Shown here piece after piece: positions 6,568 through 13,592 of a DNA stretch of 22,796 nucleotides. The first letter of the stretch is position 1; each line of letters begins with the position of its first letter. The stretch spans positions 1 to 22,796 of IMG/VR virus record IMGVR_UViG_3300025120_000601. One strand, given 5' to 3'. Made by a program: the position numbers and the translations under genes. The notes beneath the pieces are model-generated. The model saw only the letters and a list, made by a program, of their open reading frames with translations, did not search any database and was not told the DNA's origin. The DNA comes from a virus.

Positions 6568-7218
6568 TTAGCAATAGCAAGGTCCAACTGGGGTCAGCAC
6601 TACAGGAAATGGGACATCCTGCAACCGTGCCAGCCATGTCTTACGGGTATCGCACCAAACAGGTTCCTTGCTCGCCAGGGCATCCCGAACCTGGCCAGTG
6701 GGCCAAGAACTGTAACCTTGAGAGAATCGATCATTCCAGCTAACAAGGTCAGGATGATCAGCATCGGCATCGATTGACATCGGCGATGCGTGCCATCCGC
6801 AGACCCAATCTAGGAAACCAGAATCCGCAATCGAGTCAACACGAAATACGCTGAAGTTGCCATAGTTGCCGCGGACATCACCGCCTAAGTGTTTTTCAAC
6901 GGTTACAAAAATGTCATTCTGCCAGCACCAATCGGAACAGTCTTCAGGCACATAAACGGTAAAGACGAAGTTTGCCGTAAAATTGTTTTCTGAGTTGTAC
7001 GTATTGTCTCGTAACTCGGCGCGATACTGCTGGCACGTCTGGCGTGCGAACCAGCTCAACAGCGCGGGCTCTTCCTCGCTGACCCAATTGCTGGCGTCAA
7101 TGTAGGCAGGCAACGCTAAGGGCTCGCCCAGGCTATTCAGGATATGTAGATCAGTGTCTAGTTCGGGGCAGTCCCAACATGTGGGGTCTGCTTTAACGGC
7201 TTCGATGGGGTTAGGCAC
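6568..7218 (-). CDS. Hypothetical protein, Trp/Cys-rich
   Basis: This protein is about 216 residues and rich in Trp, Cys and Asp, for example 'CSDWCWQNDIFVTVEKHLGG' and 'SGFLDWVCGWHASPMSIDAD'. It has no obvious membrane helix. The GTG at 7218 (MPNPIEAVKADP) has AAGG 5 nt upstream and is preferred. An upstream GTG at 7254 would add 12 residues without a clear ribosome binding site. It is divergent from the rightward gene at 7365, with a shared 146-bp regulatory gap. I do not recognise a family. Confidence 0.65.
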   Translation of the reverse strand: MPNPIEAVKADPTCWDCPELDTDLHILNSLGEPLALPAYIDASNWVSEEEPALLSWFARQTCQQYRAELRDNTYNSENNFTANFVFTVYVPEDCSDWCWQNDIFVTVEKHLGGDVRGNYGNFSVFRVDSIADSGFLDWVCGWHASPMSIDADADHPDLVSWNDRFSQGYSSWPTGQVRDALASKEPVWCDTRKTWLARLQDVPFPVVLTPVGPCYC

Positions 7219-7364
7219 GGGTGACCTTGGTGTGGTTCCCGTTAATCGTCCCACACAATAGAAGAAACCGCAACCCCCCCAACCCGAAACGCACCAACAT
7301 CCACCAATCGTCTTGTTTTTCTCGTCTTTCCTGTTATTGTATTAGGGCAGTTAATCGCCACATC

Positions 7365-7730
7365 ATGGCAACTCACCTTGAAATCGAGCAGCGCCAATCA
7401 GTCATTCGTGGATGGCTGGAATCAGGAATTACTCACAGCAGTGCGGCTACCATGGCATCAGTCCGATTTCATATCAGCCGATCCGTAAGTTATGACGCTA
7501 TACGTCAAGCCCAGCAAACAATAGATTCCAGTGACGACGGACCAGCAGAATCCGAACAAGACTTGGAACCGCTTTCGATTCTCGGTACGTTGCAGCACCA
7601 CTTCAACATCGCGGCCGCAAGTGGCGACGTGCCAGCCATGGCGAAGTTGGTTCAATCCATGGATAAGGCCCGTTCATGGCGCGGCTTGAGGCAAGAGAAA
7701 GTTTCACCGCTGCAATCGCCTCACGCTTGA
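7365..7730 (+). CDS. Small HTH-like hypothetical protein
   Basis: The ATG at 7365 gives 121 residues (MATHLEIEQRQSVIRGWLES). Residues about 10-50 ('IRGWLESGITHSSAATMASV' and 'RSVSYDAIRQAQQ') resemble a helix-turn-helix used by phage small terminases or transposition-type regulators. The rest is helical and acidic. An upstream frame extension to 7221 exists but lacks features of coding sequence. A weak promoter (TTGTTT, 16 nt, TATTGT) lies just upstream. It heads the short rightward unit that ends at the strong terminator after 7932. It may be a DNA-binding regulator; this is inference. Confidence 0.55.
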   Translation: MATHLEIEQRQSVIRGWLESGITHSSAATMASVRFHISRSVSYDAIRQAQQTIDSSDDGPAESEQDLEPLSILGTLQHHFNIAAASGDVPAMAKLVQSMDKARSWRGLRQEKVSPLQSPHA

Positions 7731-7764
7731 AACCATTTTAATTAACACCACCAACCGCAAGACA

Positions 7765-7932
7765 ATGACAACGCCAAACGAAACAATTTCACGTAAGGAT
7801 TTACTAGCTGAAATCGACAAACGCTTTCTACATGCAGTGGGAACAGCTCCCCTAACAGCAGACTACAAGAAAGCGTTACAACTGCTTGAAATACGTAAAA
7901 ACATTCCAATAGATAGCGACGTTATCAAATAG
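7765..7932 (+). CDS. Small helical protein
   Basis: A 55-residue open frame, MTTPNETISRKDLLAEIDKR to DSDVIK. It begins 34 nt after the previous stop and ends 14 nt before a strong terminator, so it is the last gene of a two-gene rightward unit. The sequence looks like two amphipathic helices. The function is unknown. Confidence 0.5.
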   Translation: MTTPNETISRKDLLAEIDKRFLHAVGTAPLTADYKKALQLLEIRKNIPIDSDVIK

Positions 7933-7946
7933 CTTGTGTTAAATGG

Positions 7947-7980
7947 GCCAGCGCCTAGGTTAGGCGCTGGCTTTATTTTG
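7947..7980 (+). terminator. Strong intrinsic terminator
   Basis: A perfect 10-bp stem (GCCAGCGCCT at 7947-7956, AGGCGCTGGC at 7962-7971) with a 5-nt loop is followed by TTTATTTTG. It ends the rightward two-gene unit. Confidence 0.88.
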
Positions 7981-7989
7981 CTAATTCGT

Positions 7990-8052
7990 GGGGCCTAGTT
8001 TCTATCATTGGGCAAAAACAAAAATAAAGGCCCCGTTTTTTGACGGTTTTTT
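7990..8052 (+). terminator. Second terminator-like inverted repeat
   Basis: GGGGCCT (7990-7996) and AGGCCCC (8028-8034) form a 7-bp stem with a 31-nt A-rich loop. GTTTTTTG and another T-run follow, immediately before the first Fur-like box. It may be a back-up terminator insulating the repeat region; the loop is long, so confidence is moderate. Confidence 0.45.
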
Positions 8053-8246
8053 GATAATGGTTATCATTTTCATTTTTTACTGAGAATGATTATCATTATC
8101 ACTTTTGTGCTATTAAATGAGAATGATTATCATTATCACTTTTGTGCTATTAAATGAGAATGATTATCATTATCACTTTTGTGCTATTAAATGAGAATGA
8201 TAACCATTATCACTTTTGCTAGGTCTTGATAATGGTTCTCATTATC
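8053..8246. repeat. Tandem array of six Fur-box-like palindromes
   Basis: Six 19-bp sites lie at 8053-8071, 8082-8100, 8119-8137, 8156-8174, 8193-8211 and 8228-8246. Sites 2-4 are identical (GAGAATGATTATCATTATC) and match 17 of 19 positions of the classical Fur box GATAATGATAATCATTATC. Site 5 matches 17, and sites 1 and 6 match 16. Sites 2-5 have an exact 37-bp period with an identical 18-bp linker (ACTTTTGTGCTATTAAAT). The linker contains TGCTATTAA, which could be an extended -10. The region is very A+T-rich and lies between the 3' ends of convergent genes. Confidence 0.85.
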
Positions 8247-8321
8247 GTTTTGGCTACCTGTTGCTGTTGAGAAGCATTTGCAATAAGCAAGACCACAGCG
8301 ATTTGTCGAGGGCCGCTAGGT

Positions 8322-8389
8322 CCGAAACCACGTTCCAGCCGAAACCACGTTCCAGCCGAAACCACGTTCCAGCCGAAACCACGTTCCAG
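8322..8389. repeat. Four tandem 17-bp repeats (iteron-like)
   Basis: Four exact head-to-tail copies of CCGAAACCACGTTCCAG start at 8322, 8339, 8356 and 8373, with no spacer. Each ends in the octamer CGTTCCAG found throughout the window. A 17-bp period is not a multiple of 3, which argues against coding, and is typical in size for replication-origin iterons. Together with the adjacent A+T-rich array this is a candidate origin or partition/packaging site. Confidence 0.7.
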
Positions 8390-8705
8390 TTGCTGGCGTG
8401 CGTGTCCATAGCTACCCTTGTATGCAAAAGCCAGCCGGTCATTTTTGCATGTCAGCCGGTCATTTTTTTGCGTGCCCACGTCTAGTGCTGCTCACCATGG
8501 GCGATGGACGTTCCATCCTGCAATATTTCGTAATGTCCACATCGGTGCATCATGCGACGCGCTGTGCGCTGGCGGCATGTGGAAGCACGTTCCAGCTGCT
8601 TGAATGGCAAATCCGGCCATGGCCGCTTGAATGCGATGACCTCGGTAAAGGCGAATTTTTAGCGTCTTGCTATTCCTAGTGAATGCAAAATTAGGACTTG
8701 CGGCG
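8390..8705. other. Gene-free region with short direct repeats
   Basis: Two copies of CAGCCGGTCATTTTT start at 8432 and 8453, a 21-bp period. A segment at 8588-8608, CGTTCCAGCTGCTTGAATGG and one more base, recurs with two changes at 8851 inside the nuclease gene. A 93-residue rightward open frame here crosses the repeats and shows no coding character. I see no convincing gene; the region continues the candidate control region. Confidence 0.5.
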
Positions 8706-9527
8706 CTATGAATGGCATTCGGGCTGTTCTGCTACGAGCGAAGCGAAGTAGCGTTCCACGCGATCTTTGAATCGCGTTTCAGCGCCGATCAGTTCCAGTG
8801 CGGAAAGCTCGCGGACTTGTGGTGCTCCGGTACGGCGTGCCACCACGATTAACGCTCCAGCTGCTTGAATGCCGGTATTTTCACGTAGCCCCAGCGAGTA
8901 TGCGCCGCATTGGTCTATGTAGTTTTGTAACATGTCCTCGTTTCTTTCGCGGACGCTGGTCTTCCAGTCCACTACATAAAGTCCTTTACGGTCCTTTACC
9001 TCCAGCAGGGCGTCTGCCGTTCCAGCAAAACCAAGCGGATGCCGGACGCTGAACTCAATCGCATGAATGGCCGCCAGGTTGGATTCGATCCACCCTCGTA
9101 GGCCGCGTGCATAGCCTGATGCGCTCCAGGCAACCCTAGGGGCGCTTTGAATGGCTTTGTCGAGTGCCCAGCTGGTGATGGCTGGTGGACAACGTTCCAG
9201 GCCCTCCTTGTTGTCTTTTAGGCTTTTTCTTTTTGTGGCGGTTTGAATGGCAAGTTTTCTGGTGACTCGTAGTAGACGTTCCGCGTGATCATGGGCAAGC
9301 GTTCCACGCCGTGCAGCCATGTCTCGGTCCTCACTAGCAGTCGGTCTAGATAGCCACCGTTCCAGGGCTTGTTGTTGCCATTCGGGTGCAGTTTCTTTGA
9401 GGATATGCGTAACGCTGTGAAAAACGCTGCCAGCGTCATCCCGATACACGCGGAAAGGACCAGAATCATCACGTACCAGGGTATTTCTACCTAGGTTATT
9501 CAGTCTTTCCTGTGTTTCGCTAGCCAT
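8706..9527 (-). CDS. PD-(D/E)XK exonuclease, RecB/Cas4-like
   Basis: This 273-residue protein is probably a DNA exonuclease used in phage recombination or host DNA degradation. It has an N-terminal helix motif 'RRGTLAHDHAERLL' (about 74-87), the family's RGT-H signature. The catalytic core is 'GFAGTADALLEV' with the Asp of motif II, then 'YVVDWKTS' as the (D/E)xK motif, followed by 'YIDQCGAYSLGL', the Q-x-x-AY motif IV. No helicase domain or Fe-S cysteine cluster is evident. It lies downstream of the ssDNA-binding-like gene, as recombination nucleases often do. Its coding strand carries many CTGGAACG octamers, giving repeated Leu-Glu-Arg. Confidence 0.85.
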   Translation of the reverse strand: MASETQERLNNLGRNTLVRDDSGPFRVYRDDAGSVFHSVTHILKETAPEWQQQALERWLSRPTASEDRDMAARRGTLAHDHAERLLRVTRKLAIQTATKRKSLKDNKEGLERCPPAITSWALDKAIQSAPRVAWSASGYARGLRGWIESNLAAIHAIEFSVRHPLGFAGTADALLEVKDRKGLYVVDWKTSVRERNEDMLQNYIDQCGAYSLGLRENTGIQAAGALIVVARRTGAPQVRELSALELIGAETRFKDRVERYFASLVAEQPECHS

Positions 9528-9706
9528 GCGTTTATAAGCTGATTTTCCTTCGGGACTATTAAGTGGTATGAACTAACCCAGCCGACCTTATCGCCGACCG
9601 TGATACGTACCATCGAGTCGGGTTCGGTGTCAATTTGTGTTTCCGGCACCTTGCTTGAGTCCGGTGAACAATCTGTGGTATGGGTGCTTGGGGTCGTCTC
9701 GGCCAT
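9500..9706 (-). CDS. Small hypothetical protein, start uncertain
   Basis: A frame of up to 68 residues overlaps the nuclease start by 28 nt. The last 37 residues, from an internal ATG at 9613 (MVRITVGDKVGWVSSYHLIV), look like a small beta domain followed by a helix. The first 31 residues are Thr/Ser/Asp-rich and overlap the 48-residue gene at 9630-9776 in another frame. The shorter form is therefore plausible. The function is unknown. Confidence 0.45.
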   Translation of the reverse strand: MAETTPSTHTTDCSPDSSKVPETQIDTEPDSMVRITVGDKVGWVSSYHLIVPKENQLINAWLAKHRKD

Positions 9707-9776
9707 CGTCCATGTACATACGTTCCAGCCTATTCTGCTGTTCTCGTTGTTCTTGTACTTGTTCCCTAGTGGTCAT
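9630..9776 (-). CDS. Small conserved phage protein
   Basis: This 48-residue protein begins MTTREQVQEQREQQNRLERM and contains 'DDGRDDPKHPYHRLFTGL'. From memory, small cyanophage proteins carry a similar 'GRxDPxHPxHGLYTGL' signature; the function is unknown. GGGAAAGAG precedes the ATG. The gene begins downstream of the terminator of the ssDNA-binding-like gene, so it needs its own promoter or read-through. Confidence 0.6.
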   Translation of the reverse strand: MTTREQVQEQREQQNRLERMYMDDGRDDPKHPYHRLFTGLKQGAGNTN

Positions 9777-9807
9777 AAAATACTCTTTCCCATATCTACT
9801 ATAGCTA

Positions 9808-9840
9808 CTAAAAAGCCCCGTGCCATAAGAACACGGGACT
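9808..9840 (-). terminator. Intrinsic terminator after ssDNA-binding gene
   Basis: On the minus strand, AGTCCCGTG (9840-9832), a 9-nt loop and CACGGGGCT (9822-9814) pair with one mismatch, and TTTTTA follows. It lies 10 nt beyond the stop of the leftward gene at 9850. Confidence 0.8.
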
Positions 9841-9849
9841 TGTTAGGTG

Positions 9850-10425
9850 CTAGGCAGCTTCCTTGAATGGATTACCACCAGCAATCAGCCTGGTGATGTC
9901 AAAACCAGCCTTTAATGCTGCGTCCCATGCCTTATCCATCACTGCTTGGCTGGTCTTACGGGGTACAGGCCGTAGCGTGTATTCCGTGTTTAGTCCTGAG
10001 CCCTCTTTGACAAGAACAAAGTCCCATTCCATCAGGTTTTCGTAGTCTTCCATTTGGGAAAGGCTGTCAAACTCCTTAATAATTGACTTCTGGGTGATGC
10101 TCAGAACCTGAATAGTTCTTGATTCGTGGTTGTAGCAGGGCACAGCAATTGCGAACTTCACTGCTTCCGGTCCAGTGCCTTCCCGGTTCATCCGGCGTGA
10201 ATAGCCTGGTCCCATTTCCTGCTCAACATCAGCAGGTGATGGATCGTCAAGAAAACGGAATGGTCTCACAGTCATGTCTGAAGCTTCGCCCCAGCACTCA
10301 TAAAATTCCAGTGGCTCTTCGGCGAGTAGCGCAAAACGAACCTGGCTGCCTGCAGCGATCTTGCTGGGATTCAAATAACCGCCTGCGCCGCCTGCAACGG
10401 CCTCTTTGTTCTTCAGGAAACTCAT
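9850..10425 (-). CDS. Single-stranded DNA-binding-like protein
   Basis: This 191-residue protein resembles proteins annotated as ssDNA-binding in T7-like cyanophages, from memory. Features are the N-terminal 'GGYLNPSKIAAGSQVRFALL' beta segment, 'PFRFLDDPSPADVEQEMG', 'VKFAIAVPCYNHESRTIQVL' and 'ITQKSIIKEF', and a C-terminal 'FDITRLIAGGNPFKEAA'. The alternating beta strands fit an OB-type fold. It would coat single strands at the fork and recruit polymerase or nuclease. It is divergent from the primase-helicase, across a shared promoter region, and has its own terminator. The fold assignment is moderately secure; the exact role is inferred. Confidence 0.65.
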   Translation of the reverse strand: MSFLKNKEAVAGGAGGYLNPSKIAAGSQVRFALLAEEPLEFYECWGEASDMTVRPFRFLDDPSPADVEQEMGPGYSRRMNREGTGPEAVKFAIAVPCYNHESRTIQVLSITQKSIIKEFDSLSQMEDYENLMEWDFVLVKEGSGLNTEYTLRPVPRKTSQAVMDKAWDAALKAGFDITRLIAGGNPFKEAA

Positions 10426-10468
10426 TTTGTGGCTTTAGCTGTGGGCTACAACTGCCCGGTGCTTGGCA

Positions 10469-10508
10469 ATAGTAGCACACTGACGAGGGTGGACAGGTCC
10501 GCTACAAT
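10469..10508. promoter_or_regulatory. Divergent promoters for SSB-like and primase genes
   Basis: Rightward: CTGACG (10480-10485), 17-nt spacer, TACAAT (10503-10508) precedes the primase leader. Leftward: TGCTACTAT on the minus strand (10477-10469) is an extended -10 without a strong -35, about 45 nt upstream of the SSB-like start. The two overlap face to face, so their activity may be mutually exclusive. Confidence 0.55.
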
Positions 10509-10513
10509 GAAAA

Positions 10514-10544
10514 GCGCCCCAGAGTTGGTCAGACTCTAGGGCGC
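10514..10544 (+). promoter_or_regulatory. Leader hairpin before primase-helicase
   Basis: A 12-position stem, GCGCCCCAGAGT with ACTCTAGGGCGC, has one mismatch and a 7-nt loop. It begins only a few nt downstream of the predicted transcription start. No T-run follows, so it is not a simple terminator. It could stabilise the mRNA or serve as a protein-binding control site. Confidence 0.55.
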
Positions 10545-10575
10545 ATGTCCATGCAACCCTGTAGGAGTTTAGCAA

Positions 10576-12972
10576 ATGAATCTGCTGTCGTTTGTTCGGT
10601 CTTTGCCGAACCAGTGGGCAACAGCGCCGATCTACAAAAAAGGCGTTCCAATGGCAAAAGGCGGTGAAGCCTGCGGCAAGAATCCGCTTGGTAGGGCGCA
10701 CCACGACAAGCTGTCGCCCGAAGCCACGGCGATGGTCATTGAACGTGAGCCCGAAAAGTTCCAGGCTGTTGGTGTCTTCACCGGACCACGCTCTGGAGGG
10801 CTGGTCATCCTTGATGTGGACGCCAATCTCGGCGCTGTTGAGGCCAAGTGGGGCAAGGATTTAACTAACGCTCCACGCATTACGTCGCCTAAGAAAGCGG
10901 CTGCAAAGTTTCTGTTCACCGTTCCGCAGGAACTTTGGACGGAAGTTTCAGACATAAGCCTCGCTGCTAGCGGTGAAGGCTGGGAAGTTCTGTGGGGCCG
11001 TCAAGGGCTTCTAAACGGTGCCTACCCCGCTGGTGGTACATACACGCTTGAAGGTGACCTAAACGCCATTCCAGAGGCTCCTGGGTGGCTTGTAGAGCAC
11101 ATGAAGCAGTCGTTCAAGGCCAAGAACGACAAAAAGGTCACTAAATCAGCCCGTGATGGCCGCTGGTCAATGCGTTCCACCGAAGAACGGATCGCCATTG
11201 CTCAGTCCTGTCTGTCGGTTATCCAGCCACAAGGCCGGGGCTCTGAACAGCTTTGGTGGCAGATCGGAGCCATGCTCCAGTCCGACCTGCCTGGTGACGA
11301 AGGTCTCAACCTGTGGCGTGAATGGTCGCTCCAGGATTCTGAATACGAAGATGACTGGGCTGATGGCAAAGACCCCTGCCAAAGCCGCTGGGAAAATGGC
11401 TTCAAGGTTAACGGTGGTCTGGGCTTTGGAAGCCTTATCCGGCTGGCCGATCATTACGACCCAGAACGGGCACGTTTCACTCGTGATGGCTGCGGTGCAA
11501 TTGTTGATGAAGTTGAAGCCAAGCCGGTTTTATATCAGCGTGTTTCGCTGTCCTTTGAGGAAGTAATTCAAAAGGCTCGTTCCTATCTGGAGCTGGATAA
11601 CCCCGCTGAAGCGAACTTCAAGCTGAATAGCTTGGCTCTTGATGCTGGTTATCGGGACCAGTTTGCACTTGAAAAGCTGATTGTTGATCAGATCCAATTT
11701 GAAGGCGCTAAGGGGCTTATGGATATGACTGCACTCCAAGCTTTAGAGGGCCAGCGTGACTACCTGATCCCTGATGTGCTTCCACATCCTTCGGTTGTCC
11801 TGATCTATGGCGCTGGTGGTGATGGCAAGTCCATGTCTGCCTGGACCCTGGCAAAGCACATCGCTACTGGAGCACCCTTTGTGGTCCGTGGGAAGCACGT
11901 TCCAGTCCGGCGTGGCCCTGTGCTGATTCTGAATGGTGACCAGCCACTCATCCAGCTCAAAGAGCAGCTGGAAGAAGTTGATTACCCCATGGACTCCCAC
12001 ACCATGCTGCTCACGGACTGGTCGCTCCAGCGTTATGCCCAGTTCATCAAGCTGATGGACACGGTCCAGCCCAAGCTTGTTGTTATTGACTCGCTAATTG
12101 GTTGCTCTGGTGGTAGAGCATTTGATGAAAACAAGTCTGATTTTGCGACGCCGTTGTATTGGCTGACCAGGAATAACGGGGTGCTGTTTCCAGCAACAAC
12201 CATCCTGATCATTCACCACGCCAACAAGCAGGGTGGATTCCGTGGCACCTCTGCCATTCGGGATGCTGTCGATGAAACATGGTCACTTCGTAAGCCCAGC
12301 AAGGAGGAACTGCAACAGGATTCCGCTCCAGCGCACAGCCGGATCATCACGATTGAGAAGTCCCGGTCCGGTAGAGCTGGTACGGCGCTCATCATGCGCC
12401 AGGAGGACGACCTGAGCTTCTCCGTGGCTGATTTCACCCCAGAGGTCGATAAAAACAACACATCGCCCTCCAGCGTCACTGACAAGGTGCTCCAGAGGCT
12501 TCGTATTGGACACCCCCGTGCCTTTTCCAATACAGACCTCGATTCCGATCCAGTAGTGGGTGGAAAAACGGCGGCTATCCAGAAGTCGCTCCAACGGTTG
12601 GTAAAGCGTGGGCTTATTTCTGAGATTCCTGGAACTGGTAGGTATGGAAAAAAGACGTACCAGGCTGTCCTCGCGTATGGGGTGCCTCCGTATAGGTGTC
12701 CATCTAAAGAGAACCCTTCCACTGGAAAGGATGTCAGGGTGGACAGCACCCCAGAAGTAGAAGAAGTGTCCAGCCTGGAACTAGGTGTGGATGCCGAGGC
12801 AGGACACATTGCAGCTGATATAGGGGGCTGTCCAGCCTCAGAACCCAGTGGTGGTGCGGGTTCTGCCCAGACTGGACGCTCAGGGCAATATCCCCGCGCA
12901 AGGCAGATGGACCGTACCGAGGAAGAATCAGACGCTCTGATGAACACAGCCTGGAATAAGTGGTCCGACTGA
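10576..12972 (+). CDS. Primase-helicase (prim-pol, PriCT-2, RepA-like ATPase)
   Basis: This 798-residue replication protein combines several activities. Residues about 1-185 are an AEP-type bifunctional primase/polymerase domain with the metal-binding DxD (D80, D82 in 'VILDVDAN') and 'LLNGAYPAGGTYTLEG'. Residues about 205-300 are a PriCT-2 domain (GRGSEQLWWQIGAML, 'LWREWSLQDSEYEDDW'). From about 390 comes a RepA/DnaB-like AAA domain with Walker A GAGGDGKS (412-419), Walker B ending at D505 (VVIDSLIG), and 'HHANKQGGFRGTSAIRDAVD'. Residues about 650-710 form a winged-helix-like segment; the tail is low-complexity. It primes and unwinds DNA for the family A polymerase encoded downstream. AGGAG precedes the ATG. 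Confidence 0.92.
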   Translation: MNLLSFVRSLPNQWATAPIYKKGVPMAKGGEACGKNPLGRAHHDKLSPEATAMVIEREPEKFQAVGVFTGPRSGGLVILDVDANLGAVEAKWGKDLTNAPRITSPKKAAAKFLFTVPQELWTEVSDISLAASGEGWEVLWGRQGLLNGAYPAGGTYTLEGDLNAIPEAPGWLVEHMKQSFKAKNDKKVTKSARDGRWSMRSTEERIAIAQSCLSVIQPQGRGSEQLWWQIGAMLQSDLPGDEGLNLWREWSLQDSEYEDDWADGKDPCQSRWENGFKVNGGLGFGSLIRLADHYDPERARFTRDGCGAIVDEVEAKPVLYQRVSLSFEEVIQKARSYLELDNPAEANFKLNSLALDAGYRDQFALEKLIVDQIQFEGAKGLMDMTALQALEGQRDYLIPDVLPHPSVVLIYGAGGDGKSMSAWTLAKHIATGAPFVVRGKHVPVRRGPVLILNGDQPLIQLKEQLEEVDYPMDSHTMLLTDWSLQRYAQFIKLMDTVQPKLVVIDSLIGCSGGRAFDENKSDFATPLYWLTRNNGVLFPATTILIIHHANKQGGFRGTSAIRDAVDETWSLRKPSKEELQQDSAPAHSRIITIEKSRSGRAGTALIMRQEDDLSFSVADFTPEVDKNNTSPSSVTDKVLQRLRIGHPRAFSNTDLDSDPVVGGKTAAIQKSLQRLVKRGLISEIPGTGRYGKKTYQAVLAYGVPPYRCPSKENPSTGKDVRVDSTPEVEEVSSLELGVDAEAGHIAADIGGCPASEPSGGAGSAQTGRSGQYPRARQMDRTEEESDALMNTAWNKWSD

Positions 12973-12994
12973 CACAGGCTTGTCTGTGTAGTAT
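12972..12994 (+). promoter_or_regulatory. Small hairpin and possible -10 after primase gene
   Basis: ACACAG and CTGTGT form a 6-bp stem with a 6-nt loop overlapping the primase stop codon. TAGTAT follows and could be a -10 element for the gene at 13018. No clear -35 is visible. Confidence 0.3.
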
Positions 12995-13017
12995 GTGAGG
13001 GCCTTACCAGCCTTCAC

Positions 13018-13551
13018 ATGCTGTCGCAAGAAACTGAGCTTAACTTTAAGGTGGGCAGGTACGCTGATAGCCTGCCTGTTGAAGTTTGTGTAACTTTTGC
13101 CGCTGCTGATAGTAATAAGCGCCCGTATATTGAAGGTACAATTACCAGTCCTTCAGCTCAAATCTATGATCGCTTAAATAACCCTGCTACAAGTATGCGG
13201 TGTTACTGCCATAGCGATATGCCCCTGCAGCAGCAACAGGAAACTATTGCCAGTATTGAGCCTGGCACTACGATCAAGGTACTTGCACAGCAACCGTCTA
13301 CAAAGTACGACAACAAAGCGTTTGGTACGCTCATTAGTTCTCTTCATACTTTTAAATCCGAAAATAAAAAATTGCAGTTACTTACGACCGGACCAGCGCA
13401 AAAACAAACCTTTACCGTGAGTAACATGCCTGCGGATTTGGTGGAGCGTATGGATGCAAAGTTGAATGCTATAGATGTAAAGAGGACGTACTTTTTGAAG
13501 AAATTAATAAATAAATTCTTGGTAGGTGACTTTGACGAGGACTTCGTGTAG
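13018..13551 (+). CDS. Hypothetical replication-region protein
   Basis: This 177-residue protein begins MLSQETELNFKVGRYADSLP. Its beta-rich first 120 residues ('RPYIEGTITSPSAQIYDRL', 'GTTIKVLAQQPSTKYDNKAF') could be an OB- or beta-barrel-like fold. The C-terminus is helical and basic (LVERMDAKLNAIDVKRTYFL) with an acidic last segment (GDFDEDFV), as in many ssDNA-binding proteins. It follows the primase-helicase by 45 nt. No family is recognised; a DNA-binding accessory role is only suggested by context. Confidence 0.65.
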   Translation: MLSQETELNFKVGRYADSLPVEVCVTFAAADSNKRPYIEGTITSPSAQIYDRLNNPATSMRCYCHSDMPLQQQQETIASIEPGTTIKVLAQQPSTKYDNKAFGTLISSLHTFKSENKKLQLLTTGPAQKQTFTVSNMPADLVERMDAKLNAIDVKRTYFLKKLINKFLVGDFDEDFV

Positions 13552-13592
13552 GATTCTGATGGTCCACTACTCTAGTAAACCTACCTACACTC

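Noticed and set aside
8322-8389. CRISPR array
   Set aside because: The repeats are directly abutting with no unique spacers and no cas genes are nearby; the Cas4-like nuclease is a typical phage recombination nuclease.
8219-8479. 86-residue leftward open frame through the 17-bp repeats
   Set aside because: The 17-bp period shifts frame with each copy and the translation is simply the repeats read in three phases.
8398-8679. 93-residue rightward open frame downstream of the repeat array
   Set aside because: It runs across short non-coding repeats, has odd Cys/His-rich composition and no ribosome binding site or family resemblance. If it were real, the Fur-like array could be its operator, so it deserves a check, but the sequence does not support it.
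9218-9472. 84-residue leftward frame inside the nuclease gene
   Set aside because: It overlaps the nuclease core in another frame; the nuclease has recognisable catalytic motifs.
12213-12947. 244-residue leftward open frame within the primase-helicase gene
   Set aside because: It is antisense to a well-supported helicase region with Walker motifs and conserved C-terminal sequence.
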